Assembly (NCBI GenBank): GCA_022225965.2
Contig: JAKJXP020000002.1
Span: 310,001-374,000 of the forward strand
Origin: Diatrype stigma
Lineage: Eukaryota > Ascomycota > Sordariomycetes > Xylariales > Diatrypaceae
Reading direction: 5' to 3'
DNA length: 64,000 nucleotides
Shown here: positions 31,812 through 42,379 of the stretch, piece after piece
Numbering within the stretch: position 1 is the first letter of the stretch
How the letters are laid out: every line of letters begins with the position of its first letter
Program-made: the position numbers and the translations under genes
The notes under the pieces: generated by a model
Seen by the model: the letters and a program-made list of their open reading frames with translations, nothing else
What the model was told of the DNA's origin: nothing
Databases searched by the model: none

Positions 31812-33533
31812 GGTGAGAGAAGGGCGTGAGGAAGTATCGCAGTGAGTGAATCCCAGATATGCGAGACTCCTAGACCAGACTTGTCTCCTTGGGTATGCTA
31901 GAGCTTCCACTATTTGGACCAAGATGGGAACTTGGGTCTACGCTTGTTATCTAAAATACTATACAAGACGAGCATGCTGGTCCGTCTGAATGTCGTCATT
32001 GCGTAAATCCTTTCTCCGGGTGGACTCAGGCTTCAATAGTCCCACGGGGGCGCATCCGGGTATCGTACAGAGAGGGAAGCCGGTAGGTAACGATCGACCT
32101 GAAGTCAGACAGCTTTCTTTGGTGTCCCTAGGTGTCCCGAAGACAAGTTGAGTGTGTGAGATGTGAACTCGCCGTCGTGCATTGCGAGGCTTCCGAGCTA
32201 CGGGACTGTATAACATGAGACCTCTGGGCAATGTATATAACTACCCCTGACCGACCAAGAGCTCTTAGTTCAATGTTTGCTCATTGGCTCAGTGGCTCCG
32301 GCCCTATACTTCGGAAGCCAGGGATTAAACCAGGGTCGGGTAGGCATAGCACCGATCGCCGGGACGTCCTTGACACACGGGGCAGAAGACCGGAGCGTAC
32401 CACGAATTCTTGTCCAATATAGGCTTGGATCGGGACTGGGGCCGTTGATTGGCGTGTTCGTCTGATATCTCCCTTCGTCCCCTGAAGATCCGCGGATGGG
32501 AATGTAGCACACCTCATCCGTCTCGCAGTTGCGGCTCTGTGTGACAACGGGATGCCGCATGAATAGCCGTCGTATAACCAGAAGAGTGCAAAACTAGCGA
32601 GTAGGTGAGACAGGTCGTAGGCAGCCCCAGGCGATGGGAGCGATCTGATGGGCCGACTGCATGCAGGATCTGTCATACATAGATTCTGTATCTCTTCGGT
32701 CTAAGTGCAGCACTGGTGAACGCTACGCAATATTTGTATCCGTACAAGGGAACGCCAAGGATACCGTATATCGGATGTCCCTACAACGTGCAGACTGTAT
32801 ACTTGAAAAATAACTATTCTAGGAATTGTCCAACAAGCAAGGCCAGTTGCGAAAGGTACGATCCTACGACTGTGTGCCAAGGTAACGGTATTGCACTACT
32901 GATACACCGCAGCTCTACTCTCACACACCTGGGGATACACTCGTGTCTCATGGATCGACATAATCCGGCTGTTGTCAGGTCTTGATATACTAGAAACACC
33001 CGTAGCTTCGGGAATGGCAAGTCATAAACAGGCAATGGCGACGTAGCTATGATGCGATGCAGACCACATGTTAGGGAACCATGGTATATTGGCTCTGTTC
33101 CATCAAGAGTGAATCGCTTCCATAATAGATCTCCCACGTTCAGAATAATACTCCGTGTTGTAATGTGTCGCTTAGATAGTTGTTTCAGAGACAGTTGCAC
33201 CTGTAAACAAGACTACCTAGAGAGCACCGAACAAGGGGGGGAGCCTGACCGGTTCGTGGATATGGAAATTTTGATTGATGTATTCCGCCTCGGAAATCGA
33301 AACGCCAGTGTGTTTGTAATATGCCAGCTCATCCTCAAATGAAAGAAAGGAACAGGCAGTACTTAGGTGTTTGTTTGCCATTGAACACGCTACTGTTTTG
33401 ATTTGATAGTTATACCAAGTCCTGCGAGGGGGAACGGCTTGAAATAAGCATCGTTTAGATTCTGGATATAACGTACCTAACAAGGATAATATGTAGTTCA
33501 TTTATTAAGAGAGGTTCAAGCTTAGAGGACACA
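31812..33533. other. Intergenic, no gene called
   Basis: Frames at 32270-32680 are open on several phases of both strands but have no conserved motif, so none is called. The rest is AT-rich. Confidence 0.45.
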
Positions 33534-34651
33534 TCAAATCTTCAACGACCCTTGCGGTTTCCCCCCTTTACTCGCGACGGCGTCATCCCCCCTTTTCAAA
33601 GCCATCGCCTTCTTGACCTCCCACTCCCAGGCCGTCAAATCTCCATCCTCCCCATCCTCACCGTCGCCAACCAACCTCCTCATGCTGGCATCGCGCTCCG
33701 GCCTCGCCAGAATGGCCAGGCTGTATCGATCGACGAGGCGCTGCGGACCGGGCGCGTGCCTGATGCGGTGCACGTTGCTTCGCAGCAGCCCGCCGGTCCA
33801 CTGGACCATGGCATCGCCCAGGTTCACGATCAAGCAGCCCGGGCGCGGACGCACCCAGAGCCAGGCCTGCTCGTCCGCCGGGTCCCGGTCCTGTCCCGGG
33901 TCGAGGATCTGCAGCCCGCCGAGCACGTTCGCGAGCAGGGTGATGGTGCCGAAGTCCGTGTGGTGGATCATGTTGGTGCGCACGTCTCCCGGCCGTGGGC
34001 TCGCGAACGCTCTGATGAGACGCACCACTGTTCCGGAGGGCTTCGTGACCGGCTGCAGAGATGCGAAGGTGTCTGGTGGTAGCCCGAGCTGAGTCGCCAG
34101 GGTGGCGTTGATGGCCGCGATTATGCTCTGGCCGTGTTTGAGGAACGATGCGAAGAGCGGTAGGTAGGATTGCACCAGCGGCGGGAGTGGTTGCGGAGGT
34201 GTGTTACCCATCAGCCCATCCTGGCCGATGTTCAGCCACTCGAACCGGTCGGGCTCGTTGGTCTCGGTTTTTGCCTGGCCACGCGGTTTGAAACTGGCTC
34301 GCGGTAGAGAAAGCATGAGCGAAGCACAGTCTACTCCAGGATATAAACTCACCCGAGAAAGCTCTTTGGGATGTCGTGCAGATACTGCTCTTTCTCATCT
34401 TCAGGGAGGCTCATGATCTTCGTGCCCGCGTCGAAGAGTTGATCGATCTCTTCGATCATCGTCTTTCCTACTTCATCATCACCCTGTAAGTCAAGGAGGA
34501 AGAACCCTAGCTCCTGGCACGCGCACAAGACACTTTTAGCCGCAGCGTCGTCACCCGAACGCAGACTTGCCAATGAGACGGTGTACATTGGCGCTATAGG
34601 TACATCGTCGGGAAAGGGCGGAATATCTCCAAAGAGCTTTGCTGACGCCAT
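33534..34651 (-). CDS. 2-oxoglutarate/Fe(II) oxygenase, isopenicillin-N-synthase-like
   Basis: A 352-residue protein from two exons (34651-34353, 34293-33534), intron GTGAGT...GCCAG, phase 2. The N-terminal DIOX_N part contains CACQELGFFLLD, followed by EDEKEQYLHDIPKSFLG and FKPRGQAKTETNEPDRFEW. The C-terminal jelly roll has the iron site HTDFGTITLL (His211, Asp213) and a distal His in NVHRIRH. The 2OG-binding Arg-x-Ser is DRYS. Members hydroxylate, desaturate or cyclise small molecules in the cytosol. The substrate cannot be deduced. The C-terminal tail is longer than usual, with an acidic GDGEDGEDGD segment and a basic end. Confidence 0.93.
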
Positions 34652-35504
34652 TTCCCCTATTATGCTAGGCAGGGCTACTGTGGATGAGGAATCACTATGT
34701 AGAAAGCTGTGTTTCTTGCCAAGTTGTTGGTGTCCAAGAGGGGTTTGTTGAATTGGGGGTGCACTGATGTGGCACGTACAACACCAAAATCCTCCGCAAA
34801 GTGGAGGGCATGGAACCCCTTGCAGGAATGATATCCATATCCCGACCTTACCAACTGACTAACGCGTTTCCTAGACCAACTATACCTCATATTCCTGAAG
34901 ATGATTACCCCTTTCTGCATAATCTATCTGGAAACACCTCTCGTATCGACCGGCGGTATACCGAGCTTGCGCTTGGAAGCCTCTGAGGGCAACAGTTAGC
35001 TAAATTCACGGGTGAATTGAGAAACTAATGATTTCAAGTAGAGTCTTTGACAAAAGGTTTGACTAGGTGTCTTCTGCTACATGATACAAAGTCCTTGAAA
35101 TCTCCCCTGAAAACGAAGACTTCAGGGAGATATCGTAGCTGTGAAGGTTAGAACATTTATCAAAGTCAGGTTCGAAGGAAGGCTATCATGTGCCTTATGG
35201 TTAAAAGTACGAAGGGAGACGTTAGAGCGATAGATGAGAATTGGCCATGGCATGTGGATATGATTTCATTATTGCTGGGATGATGCTTACTTCCACACCT
35301 CTTTCTGGGTAACTATATATCTGGCCGGAACATTGTTCACATAGATCATATTTTATTTCGCGATGATGAAGCTCACGTTTATTTGTTGGTTTATCCACCA
35401 GTCCTTCCCAAGTTACCGTAGGTATATAACTTTATGACAATAAACAGACTGAAAGAAAAACAGGAGAAAGAGAAAATCCCACCTTGAGACGAATACTCAC
35501 TCGT
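34652..35504. other. Intergenic, nothing supported
   Basis: No coding signal. It is upstream of the 2OG oxygenase and downstream of the membrane protein, both on the minus strand. Confidence 0.5.
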
Positions 35505-36839
35505 TTAATGTATGCAGGCAGCGCTACATTCATGCGTACGCGAAGCCATCAGAGTTTCATCGATCTCGTTCCAGATCGCAGCCAGGATAATCTCCCAAAG
35601 GATTCCGACTTCTTCCTGATTTCTAGGGGCGTACAAGATGACCGAGCCCTCCGGAAACGGGCAGCGGGTTTCCAGGATGCTGTGGAAAAGGAAGCGCCAA
35701 GACCACTTACCGGAAGCCAGACGGTGCCGCTCTCCGAGGCGTGCTCTGAGAACAGCGCGGACATCTCTAGGGTGAAGAACAGCGAGAGAGGTGCCGTCTC
35801 GGCGCAGGTGGAAGACCTCCCCGCCGAACTCGTCGGGCCCGTTGAAGCTACCGTTGACGTCTACAGGGCCACCGATATCCACATCTGTCTGGCCATTGAG
35901 GTTTCTCCGGATCGCCTGCAGACCGCCCTCGAGGAACGATGCTTTGTTGGCGATCCTCATGCTGGCGGGACGCGTGGCGTCGTCGTTTTCCAACTCGGCC
36001 GCAACAACCTCATCCACGAGCGTTTCGAGTTGAGCCATAATATGAGGCGGGGTGAGCTGGTCGACCTGGCGCTGAGTCATGCCGAGTAGGGTTGGCCTCG
36101 GGCCCTGTCTCTGGGGCAGGGCGCCCAGTTGTCCCGGACCATAACGTGTCCTCGGGCGCTTCGTGACATCGACACCTGCGAACCAATACATAACGCGAGA
36201 GAAGGCCCAAATGTACAAAGGAGGTCGTCCCTGGATGCCGAGATCCACGTTGAGGCCATCGTCGAGGAGCTGGCTGTAGTCAGTGTAGATGCAGCTGATC
36301 CATTCGATGGCACTCCAGATGAGGCCAACTGGCACTACGGAATACCACCAGACCGCGGGGCGGGCGAAGGCCGCTATGCACAAAGGCTTGTAAAGCTCGT
36401 AGATCCTCGTCGCCACGGCGAGCAGAGGTACGCCGTCAAACCATAGCGCCGCGAGTTCGTCGCGAATGCAAGCGACTACAAGTATGAAGTCAGCAGATTT
36501 GTTGTCTGACCAGCCGAACACAAGCCATTGCTCGAGCGGGGATCTTTGAGGGGCACGAAGCGCGTTGAGATACAGCGTCAGGCCGAGCGCGCAGAAAAGG
36601 ATGCCGGAGAGTGCGAGGAGGGAGTAGAAGGATTGCCGCGTGCGGAGCCCAGATTGCTTTCTCAAGTAGTTTAATCCGTAGGGCACAGAATAGAGCGTTG
36701 TGAAGGGTCGTTGGATGAACATGAAAAGGAAGAAGCCCACCGTAATATTAGTCCATAACGGCAAAACCCCCGCTGTCATGAGGAGATGGCGAGCCGCGAG
36801 TATAGCTATTCCAGCTACTACCCCGCGTGCAAACGACAT
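35505..36839 (-). CDS. Multi-pass membrane protein, unknown function
   Basis: 444 residues from the ATG at 36839, no intron needed. The N-terminal half is hydrophobic, with segments around GVVAGIAILAARHLLM, LPLWTNITVGFFLFMFI, SLLALSGILFCALGLTLYL and WWYSVVPVGLIWSAIEWI (about four or five membrane spans). The C-terminal half is soluble, with MTQRQVDQLTPPHIMAQLETLVDEV and DIGGPVDVNGSFNGP, and may face the cytosol. An in-frame ATG at 37025 would add 62 residues, but a TATA-like element lies between the two, so the downstream start is preferred. I do not recognise the family. A 31-base GTAAGT...CACAG pair near 35681-35711 looks like a splice pair but is too short and would break the frame. Confidence 0.8.
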   Translation of the reverse strand: MSFARGVVAGIAILAARHLLMTAGVLPLWTNITVGFFLFMFIQRPFTTLYSVPYGLNYLRKQSGLRTRQSFYSLLALSGILFCALGLTLYLNALRAPQRSPLEQWLVFGWSDNKSADFILVVACIRDELAALWFDGVPLLAVATRIYELYKPLCIAAFARPAVWWYSVVPVGLIWSAIEWISCIYTDYSQLLDDGLNVDLGIQGRPPLYIWAFSRVMYWFAGVDVTKRPRTRYGPGQLGALPQRQGPRPTLLGMTQRQVDQLTPPHIMAQLETLVDEVVAAELENDDATRPASMRIANKASFLEGGLQAIRRNLNGQTDVDIGGPVDVNGSFNGPDEFGGEVFHLRRDGTSLAVLHPRDVRAVLRARLGERHRLASGKWSWRFLFHSILETRCPFPEGSVILYAPRNQEEVGILWEIILAAIWNEIDETLMASRTHECSAACIH

Positions 36840-36933
36840 CTTGTTGGAGACTACAGGGTAGTTGTCAAAAATAGATGTTGTCGAAAGTGTTCGGTTGTTA
36901 CAGCAGAAGGTTTGTGTTTGGGTTTGTGAGGAG

Positions 36934-36944
36934 CCCTTATATTT
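36934..36944 (-). promoter_or_regulatory. TATA-like element of the membrane-protein gene
   Basis: The minus strand reads AAATATAAGGG about 100 bases upstream of the ATG at 36839. This supports that start over the one at 37025. Confidence 0.4.
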
Positions 36945-37936
36945 ATTCACAATGCTACAATGACTGTTGTTCAGATGGGCCGTTAATTTCATTGCCACGT
37001 ATTCTCCTCGACAAGGAAAGGGCACTTGATGTTCTAATATCTTTGTTCCTTGATAGATATGCCCCTATCTTACAAGACAACGACCATGGTAGTGATAATG
37101 ATAAACAAAGGCCAATAGCGTAGTTCTGCTTGGTAGTCTTTGCATTATATTGATGATACTGCTCTATTGTAGTATCTCGAGAAAAAGGATGTGTTAGGGA
37201 CAAGAATAAAGACAGGGAAGCTAAGTGGTAGATTGACAGTCGACTAGTTAGGCCACTGTGTAGCATTGTCTCTTCTCGTAATCAACTGTGTTACCACCGT
37301 AGAGTGTAGCAGAAACAACGATCGGGGAGTACATCAGATACTGGACCTCAAGGTTACTTCCAAATCACGCACAAGACATGGTAGGGTGGCATTTGGAGCA
37401 ATGGAGTAGCAGGCGAGATGAGCGCCTGCCTAACGTGACGCAAGAGAGTCAGTCCTCTTCATCCATGGTTACCGACCTGTGGTAACACCATTTCTCTTCG
37501 CAAGTTAGAGAAAGCTGCTACTCGCCTGCTGTTCTGACGTCCCTCTGCCGGTTGTGTACTTAGTATATAGCAGGACCTTGATACAGAATGTTTGAGATTG
37601 GTGCAAGCTCGACATTGAGACAATGGCAGCCCCATTGTATGCAAATCAACTCGATATTCGGTTTGGCCTAGGTGCATAGTAAACTTGAAGAACTCTGTCC
37701 TTGAAATACTGATATAAACTTATTTTGGTTTCGAATGTTGCAGGAGTAATCAAAAAAGCACGAAAGGCGTGCGCCGCGCATGGGCTACTACATATATACA
37801 AAAGGGTGACTATCCAACAAGTACCCAAATAAATGACCCCCCTCCCTTTCCCTCGATAACAGTTCCCACTACCAAAGCTTCGTAATCGTACCAACCCCAC
37901 TCCGCTTCGCCCTATAATCTTCCATAGTCAACAGGC
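36945..37936. other. Intergenic, nothing supported
   Basis: No frame with coding character; includes the 3' region of the b5/ACAD gene. Confidence 0.5.
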
Positions 37937-39881
37937 TCACAGCTTCATGCCCGTGGCCTGCGCGACGCGCAAGCTCTGGCGCATGCTGAGGTCGAGCATG
38001 ATCTCCTCGGAGCCGCCGGGGATGGCGTAGGCGCGGACGTCGCGGTAGAGGCGCTCGACCTTGGCGCCCTGGCCGCCGCGGGAGTAGGACAGGCCGCCGA
38101 AGATCTGGGAGGCCTCGCGGGCGCAGAACTCGAAGGTGACGGTGCTCTGGGCCTTGAGTCCGGCGATCGGGCCGCCGAGCCGCAGCATCGCCTCGGTGTC
38201 GCCCATCTTCTCGCACTGGTAGACGAGCGTCTCGAGCCAGCTGTACGACGCCTCGATCTGGCGCGCCATGTGCGCCAGCTTCATCCGGATCACCGGGTGC
38301 TCCAGCAGCTTCTTCCCGAACGTCCGCCGCTTGTTCGCGTACTTGACCGACTCCTCGTAGCACACCCGCGCGAACCGCAGGCTCTGGATGATGATGCCCA
38401 TGCGCTCGTGGTTGAAGTTGGTCATGATGACTGTAAGAGAGGGGGGTGGAGAGATTAGCATGGATAAAACGAAAAAAGCCGGCATGGTAGTGAATGGGAT
38501 GGAAAAGAAGTGCCGCTACTAGACTAGACTTACCTTTGAAACCCTGGTTCTCCTTGCCCAGCAGGTTCTCCACCGGCACCTTGACATCCTCAAAGGTGAT
38601 GTAGGTCGTGCCCGAGGACCACACGCCCTGGCAGTCCATGCGGCGGGTGCTGACGCCGCCGAAGTCGCGCTCGATCAGCAGGAGCGAGATGCCGTTCATG
38701 CCGGGGCCGCCGGTGCGGACGGCGACGGTGAAGTAGTCGGCCCAGATGCCGTTGGTGATCCACTTCTTCTCGCCGTTGACGACGTAGTGCTTGCCGTCCT
38801 CGCTGAGCTTGGCCTCGCAGGTCAGGTTGGCGACGTCGCTGCCGGCGTCGGGCTCGGTGATGGCCAGGCAGATGCGCTTCTCGCCCGACAGCAGCTGGGG
38901 CAGGATGCGGTCCTTGAGGGCCTTGCGGCCGAACTTGGCCAGCGGGGGCCCCCCGATGCCGAACCCGCCCACCATGTTCCACACGAACCCGCCCGAGCCC
39001 GTCCGCGACAGCTCGTCCGTCACGATCAGCTCGTGGAACAGGTCCCACTGCTCGGGCGGCACCGACTTGACCGTGTTGCCCGCCTTGACGTACTCCACCG
39101 GGTACTTGACGCCCAGCAGCCCCGCCAGGTAGCCGCGCCGCCCGGCCTCCAGGAAGATCTCCCGCGGCACCTCCTTCTTCTCGTCCCACTCCGTCACGTA
39201 CGGCTCGATCTCGGACTCGACCCAGGCGCGCACCTCGGCGCGGAGGGCGGCGTGCGTCTCATTGAAGTACGGCGAGTGGTACTGTAGAGGCGGGCGATTT
39301 TTAGCACCACGCTTCCTTCTAAAATGAAACACTCGTGATTTAACGAATACGGTAGGCAACTCACGCTCTGATACCAGCTGGGATCTGCGAAGGGGACCTG
39401 GTCGCCGAAGGGTTCCAGGGGTTCAGACTCCTCTTCTCCTTCTTTCTTTGTGGGGATTACGGCTTTCTTGGTTTCCTTCTTGGGCTCGGGCGCGGCGAGT
39501 GTGGGAGATGGCGTGGCTTCGATCTTGGGCTTGGGCTTGCTATCCAGCGAGCCAACTTGCAGCTTCGGCTTGTATTTCTTGAGAATGCCTTCGTTGTGAT
39601 ACTTCCAGAACTGCTTGGACGCATCTTTGCCGGCTACCCGGGTCAGAATCTTCTTGCCGCCTGCATAGCCAAGTGGTGTTAGCTCTCAACGTGTATATAT
39701 ACACAATTCGTACAGACGTCACGTGGTGCCGATATGCAGCTTGATGGTGAGACCAGTAGTGCATACCTGGGTGGTCGTCTTGGAACTTGGTCAGATCGTA
39801 GACATCATCGTCGACAATAATGTACAGGTCATCGCCCTTGTTATGCGACGCGACGTCGGCTTTGGAGAACGACTTAGACAT
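37937..39881 (-). CDS. Cytochrome b5 / acyl-CoA dehydrogenase fusion
   Basis: 550 residues, four exons (39881-39767, 39660-39365, 39281-38534, 38430-37937), all phases consistent. The N-terminal cytochrome b5 domain has SKADVASHNKGDDLYIIVDD and the heme motif DDHPGGK (His37), with the second ligand in FWKYHNEG. A Lys/Pro/Glu-rich linker follows. The acyl-CoA dehydrogenase part shows LAITEPDAGSDVANL, KKWITNG and KRRTFGKKLLEHPVI. The usual short-chain base motif (YEGT) is replaced by IPGGSEEI. Glu in CYEESVKYANKR may act as base, as in long-chain/isovaleryl types. This two-domain arrangement is known in fungi. It should oxidise an acyl-CoA with FAD; the heme domain may pass electrons. The tail ends ATGMKL, not a classical SKL peroxisomal signal, though the terminal KL is suggestive. 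Confidence 0.95.
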
Positions 39882-41557
39882 TGTGTTGGTGGCACCAAGG
39901 AGACTGGGTATCTAATAGTATATTTAACAGGTGCTATACAGAGGACACAGATGCGATGTTCAAGACAGATGAACTTTTTCTAGGAGGAGGGGAAAAGAAA
40001 GAAGGAACAAAGAAAGCAGAGTCGGTATTACTACAAGTTAACCAGCGACGTCACCGTTGAAGACCAACTGACATATACATATACCTAGTAGCTACCTACC
40101 TAGGTACTAGGTAGGTAATTACTGGGCAGGAAGCATGTAATCTCAGACCACTAACTAGGTACCAACTACAGGGGCAGAGCTGGGTTCGGGTAAGCTGGCA
40201 AGTAGAAGCAGAAGCAGAAGCAGAAGCAGCCGACCGACCAGTCAGCCTAGGTACGTTTAGCTCTTCGTAAGCCATCATCGTATGAGTCTGTATGTATGTA
40301 CTGTAGGTATGTATGCTACCAGTACCCACAATCACATGCCTACCCGAAAGCAGCCCCTAAACATCCCCCAGCTCGGCCATTCACTACAGCGGAATTAACA
40401 ACCTGACCCTCTTCCGCGACGCGCTAAGCTGCGTAGTAATAGCACCCCGATGCCGAAAGGGGCAAAATCGCGACAGATTATCTGGGGTGCCGGGGAACTG
40501 GGGAATTGGAATTCGCGGGGAGAGCTGCTTCCAATGCCCCGTCTGCATGTCCTCATGACCTTCTTTCCCCATGTGTGTCATGTGTCCGCGTCCCGTCGTG
40601 TCGGTGTTGGTTGAAGACGGGCGAGCTGGTTTCCTCTTTGCTGACATGTGATCCCGCACATTCCAGCTCTGCTAGACTAGGCGTTGATGTCATCGCACCT
40701 TGGTTAGGACCTGTATTGTACGTACATAGCTACACTGTGGGGCGCGGTCAATTGAGACCTTGCCGAGGCACCGCATCCAGGAGGTCAGCAGTGTCAGGTG
40801 CAGATGGTTTGTTGGCCTGAACCCCGGAATTGGAAATAAACCCCGTTGCCGTGAATCAACCCCAGATTTATTCAGGCTGCTCGGGGCTTCTAGCGCACGA
40901 TTGTGGTGTTATGATTACGGGCTTCCTGACTGGTTGAGAAGCAACAAGCTCTGCACTTAACTGGTAGGTAATGTAGTATATTTCAAAGCTTGATTATGCT
41001 TACCTGGGGAATTATCAATAAGCTACGTACTTGTGCCTTGTTCCTGACTTGAAAAACTACCTAGGTACTCCATTAGGTATACTCTATCTTCACGAGGAGA
41101 TTCCCGAGGTATTAGTTTCCCGGGTACCGTGTCGTTCGGTGTCTTTCACACGTTAGCTGCGGTTTCCTTACCCGCCTTGCTGCACTTATCAGCGGAAAAG
41201 CATCCCGCCAACAGATACCAAGGTTTGTTAGCAAGCCATAGTGATCCATGTAGGGTGTGTGTTTTTTCCATGATTTTATATGTCATTCAGGCAGCTCGTT
41301 TTATTCACAACGACCATTATTGAAAACGAGTGTTGGTTTCTATTCCCCAATGAAAAAGCTAACGTGACCACAACATTCGTCTCAGAACCAATATGCCTTC
41401 AGGCATTTTCCACATCTCTAAGATAACCTCGCGGTGTATAACCTCTAATTGCCACGTTCTAGCGCCCCTGGCTCTATATCAAAGTCTTGATGTATAGGTA
41501 AACCTGGTAGCCTGTATCAAGCTGACGACCCTCTATGCATGACCGGGAAAGAAAATC
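39882..41557. other. Intergenic, rich in TACCTAGGTA-type motifs
   Basis: No gene supported. It contains the 40082-40118 cluster of TACCTAGGTA-type sequence, the GAAGCA microsatellite and short frames without motifs around 40384-40960. Confidence 0.5.
40205..40228. repeat. (GAAGCA)4 microsatellite
   Basis: Four perfect 6-base units. Confidence 0.9.
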
Positions 41558-42379
41558 TTAAGCTTCCAGCTGCTTGAGAATGTCCCAGAACTCGCTCCAG
41601 TGGTACATGATCGCCGCGACGCTGCAGTCCTCCTTCAGTATCTTCACCATCTCGTCCTGCTTCTCCTTGCCCCCTTCGGCCAGATAGGGGCCAACGTAGC
41701 CGATAGTAGGGATGCCCGCTCTCTTAGCGGCCGTAGCGCCTGTTCAATGTGAAGGTAAAATCAGCAGTCAATGTTCCAACTCCTGAATATCTCTGCAGAA
41801 CTCACCAGACTTGCTATCCTCAATCGCGACGCACTCCCCGGGCTTCACCCCGAGCTTCTCGCAGGCGAACAGGTACACGGCCGGGTCGGGCTTCGAGGAA
41901 GGCGGATCGAGCGACGACGCGGCCGAGAAGACGCGGCCGTGGGGGAAGTAGCGATCCTGTCCCGTCTTGCGGAGCGAGGCCTCGACGCGTCCCATGGCCG
42001 AGGACGACACCACCGCGAGGCCGGGCCTTCCCCTCTCCGCGAGCTGCTCGAGCACGGCGCCGACCCCCTCGCAGGGCTCGCAGCTCCGCTCGAGGTTCTC
42101 GATCGTCCGCCCCAGCTCCTGGTCCACGTACCGCTGCACCTCGGCCGCCGGCATCGCGAACCCGTGCTTGGCCTGCAGCGCCGCCAGCTGCCCGCGGAAC
42201 CCCATCCCCACGAACTCGTGCTGCAGGCTCCGCCCGTCGTACGGCCGCGCCCCCGCCGCCACGACCCCGTGCGCCGCTAGGATCTCGTTCGCCAGCTGCG
42301 CGCAGCTCTCGAAGGCGATGTCCTCGCTCAGCACGAGCGTGTTGTCGCAGTCGAAGAGCAGCTCCTTGATTGGCGGCAT
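41558..42379 (-). CDS. HAD-superfamily hydrolase (beta-phosphoglucomutase-like)
   Basis: 251 residues from two exons (42379-41806, 41739-41558), intron GTGAGT...AACAG in phase 1. Motif I is LLFDCDNTLVLSED (nucleophile Asp10, acid/base Asp12). A helical cap follows (GFRGQLAALQAKHGF). Motif II is VVSSSA, motif III Lys is in SSKPDPAVYLFACEKL, and motif IV is CVAIEDSKSGATAAKRAGIP. This order and cap type place it among subclass-I HAD phosphatases such as pseudouridine-5'-phosphatase-like or sugar-phosphate phosphatases. The exact substrate is unknown. The C-terminal helix (HWSEFWDILKQLEA) completes the fold. Cytosolic, no targeting signal. Confidence 0.94.

Noticed and set aside
32270..32680. Overlapping open frames on both strands
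   Set aside because: Several phases are open at once, which points to composition, not coding; no conserved motif.
11111..34651. Secondary-metabolite gene cluster (P450, methyltransferase, 2OG oxygenase, esterase)
   Set aside because: No polyketide synthase, NRPS, terpene synthase or other backbone gene, no pathway regulator, and the genes are separated by long gaps and unrelated genes.
35681..35711. GTAAGT...TTCCACAG pair inside the membrane-protein gene, resembling an intron
   Set aside because: Only 31 bases long, shorter than a workable fungal intron, and removal would shift the frame.
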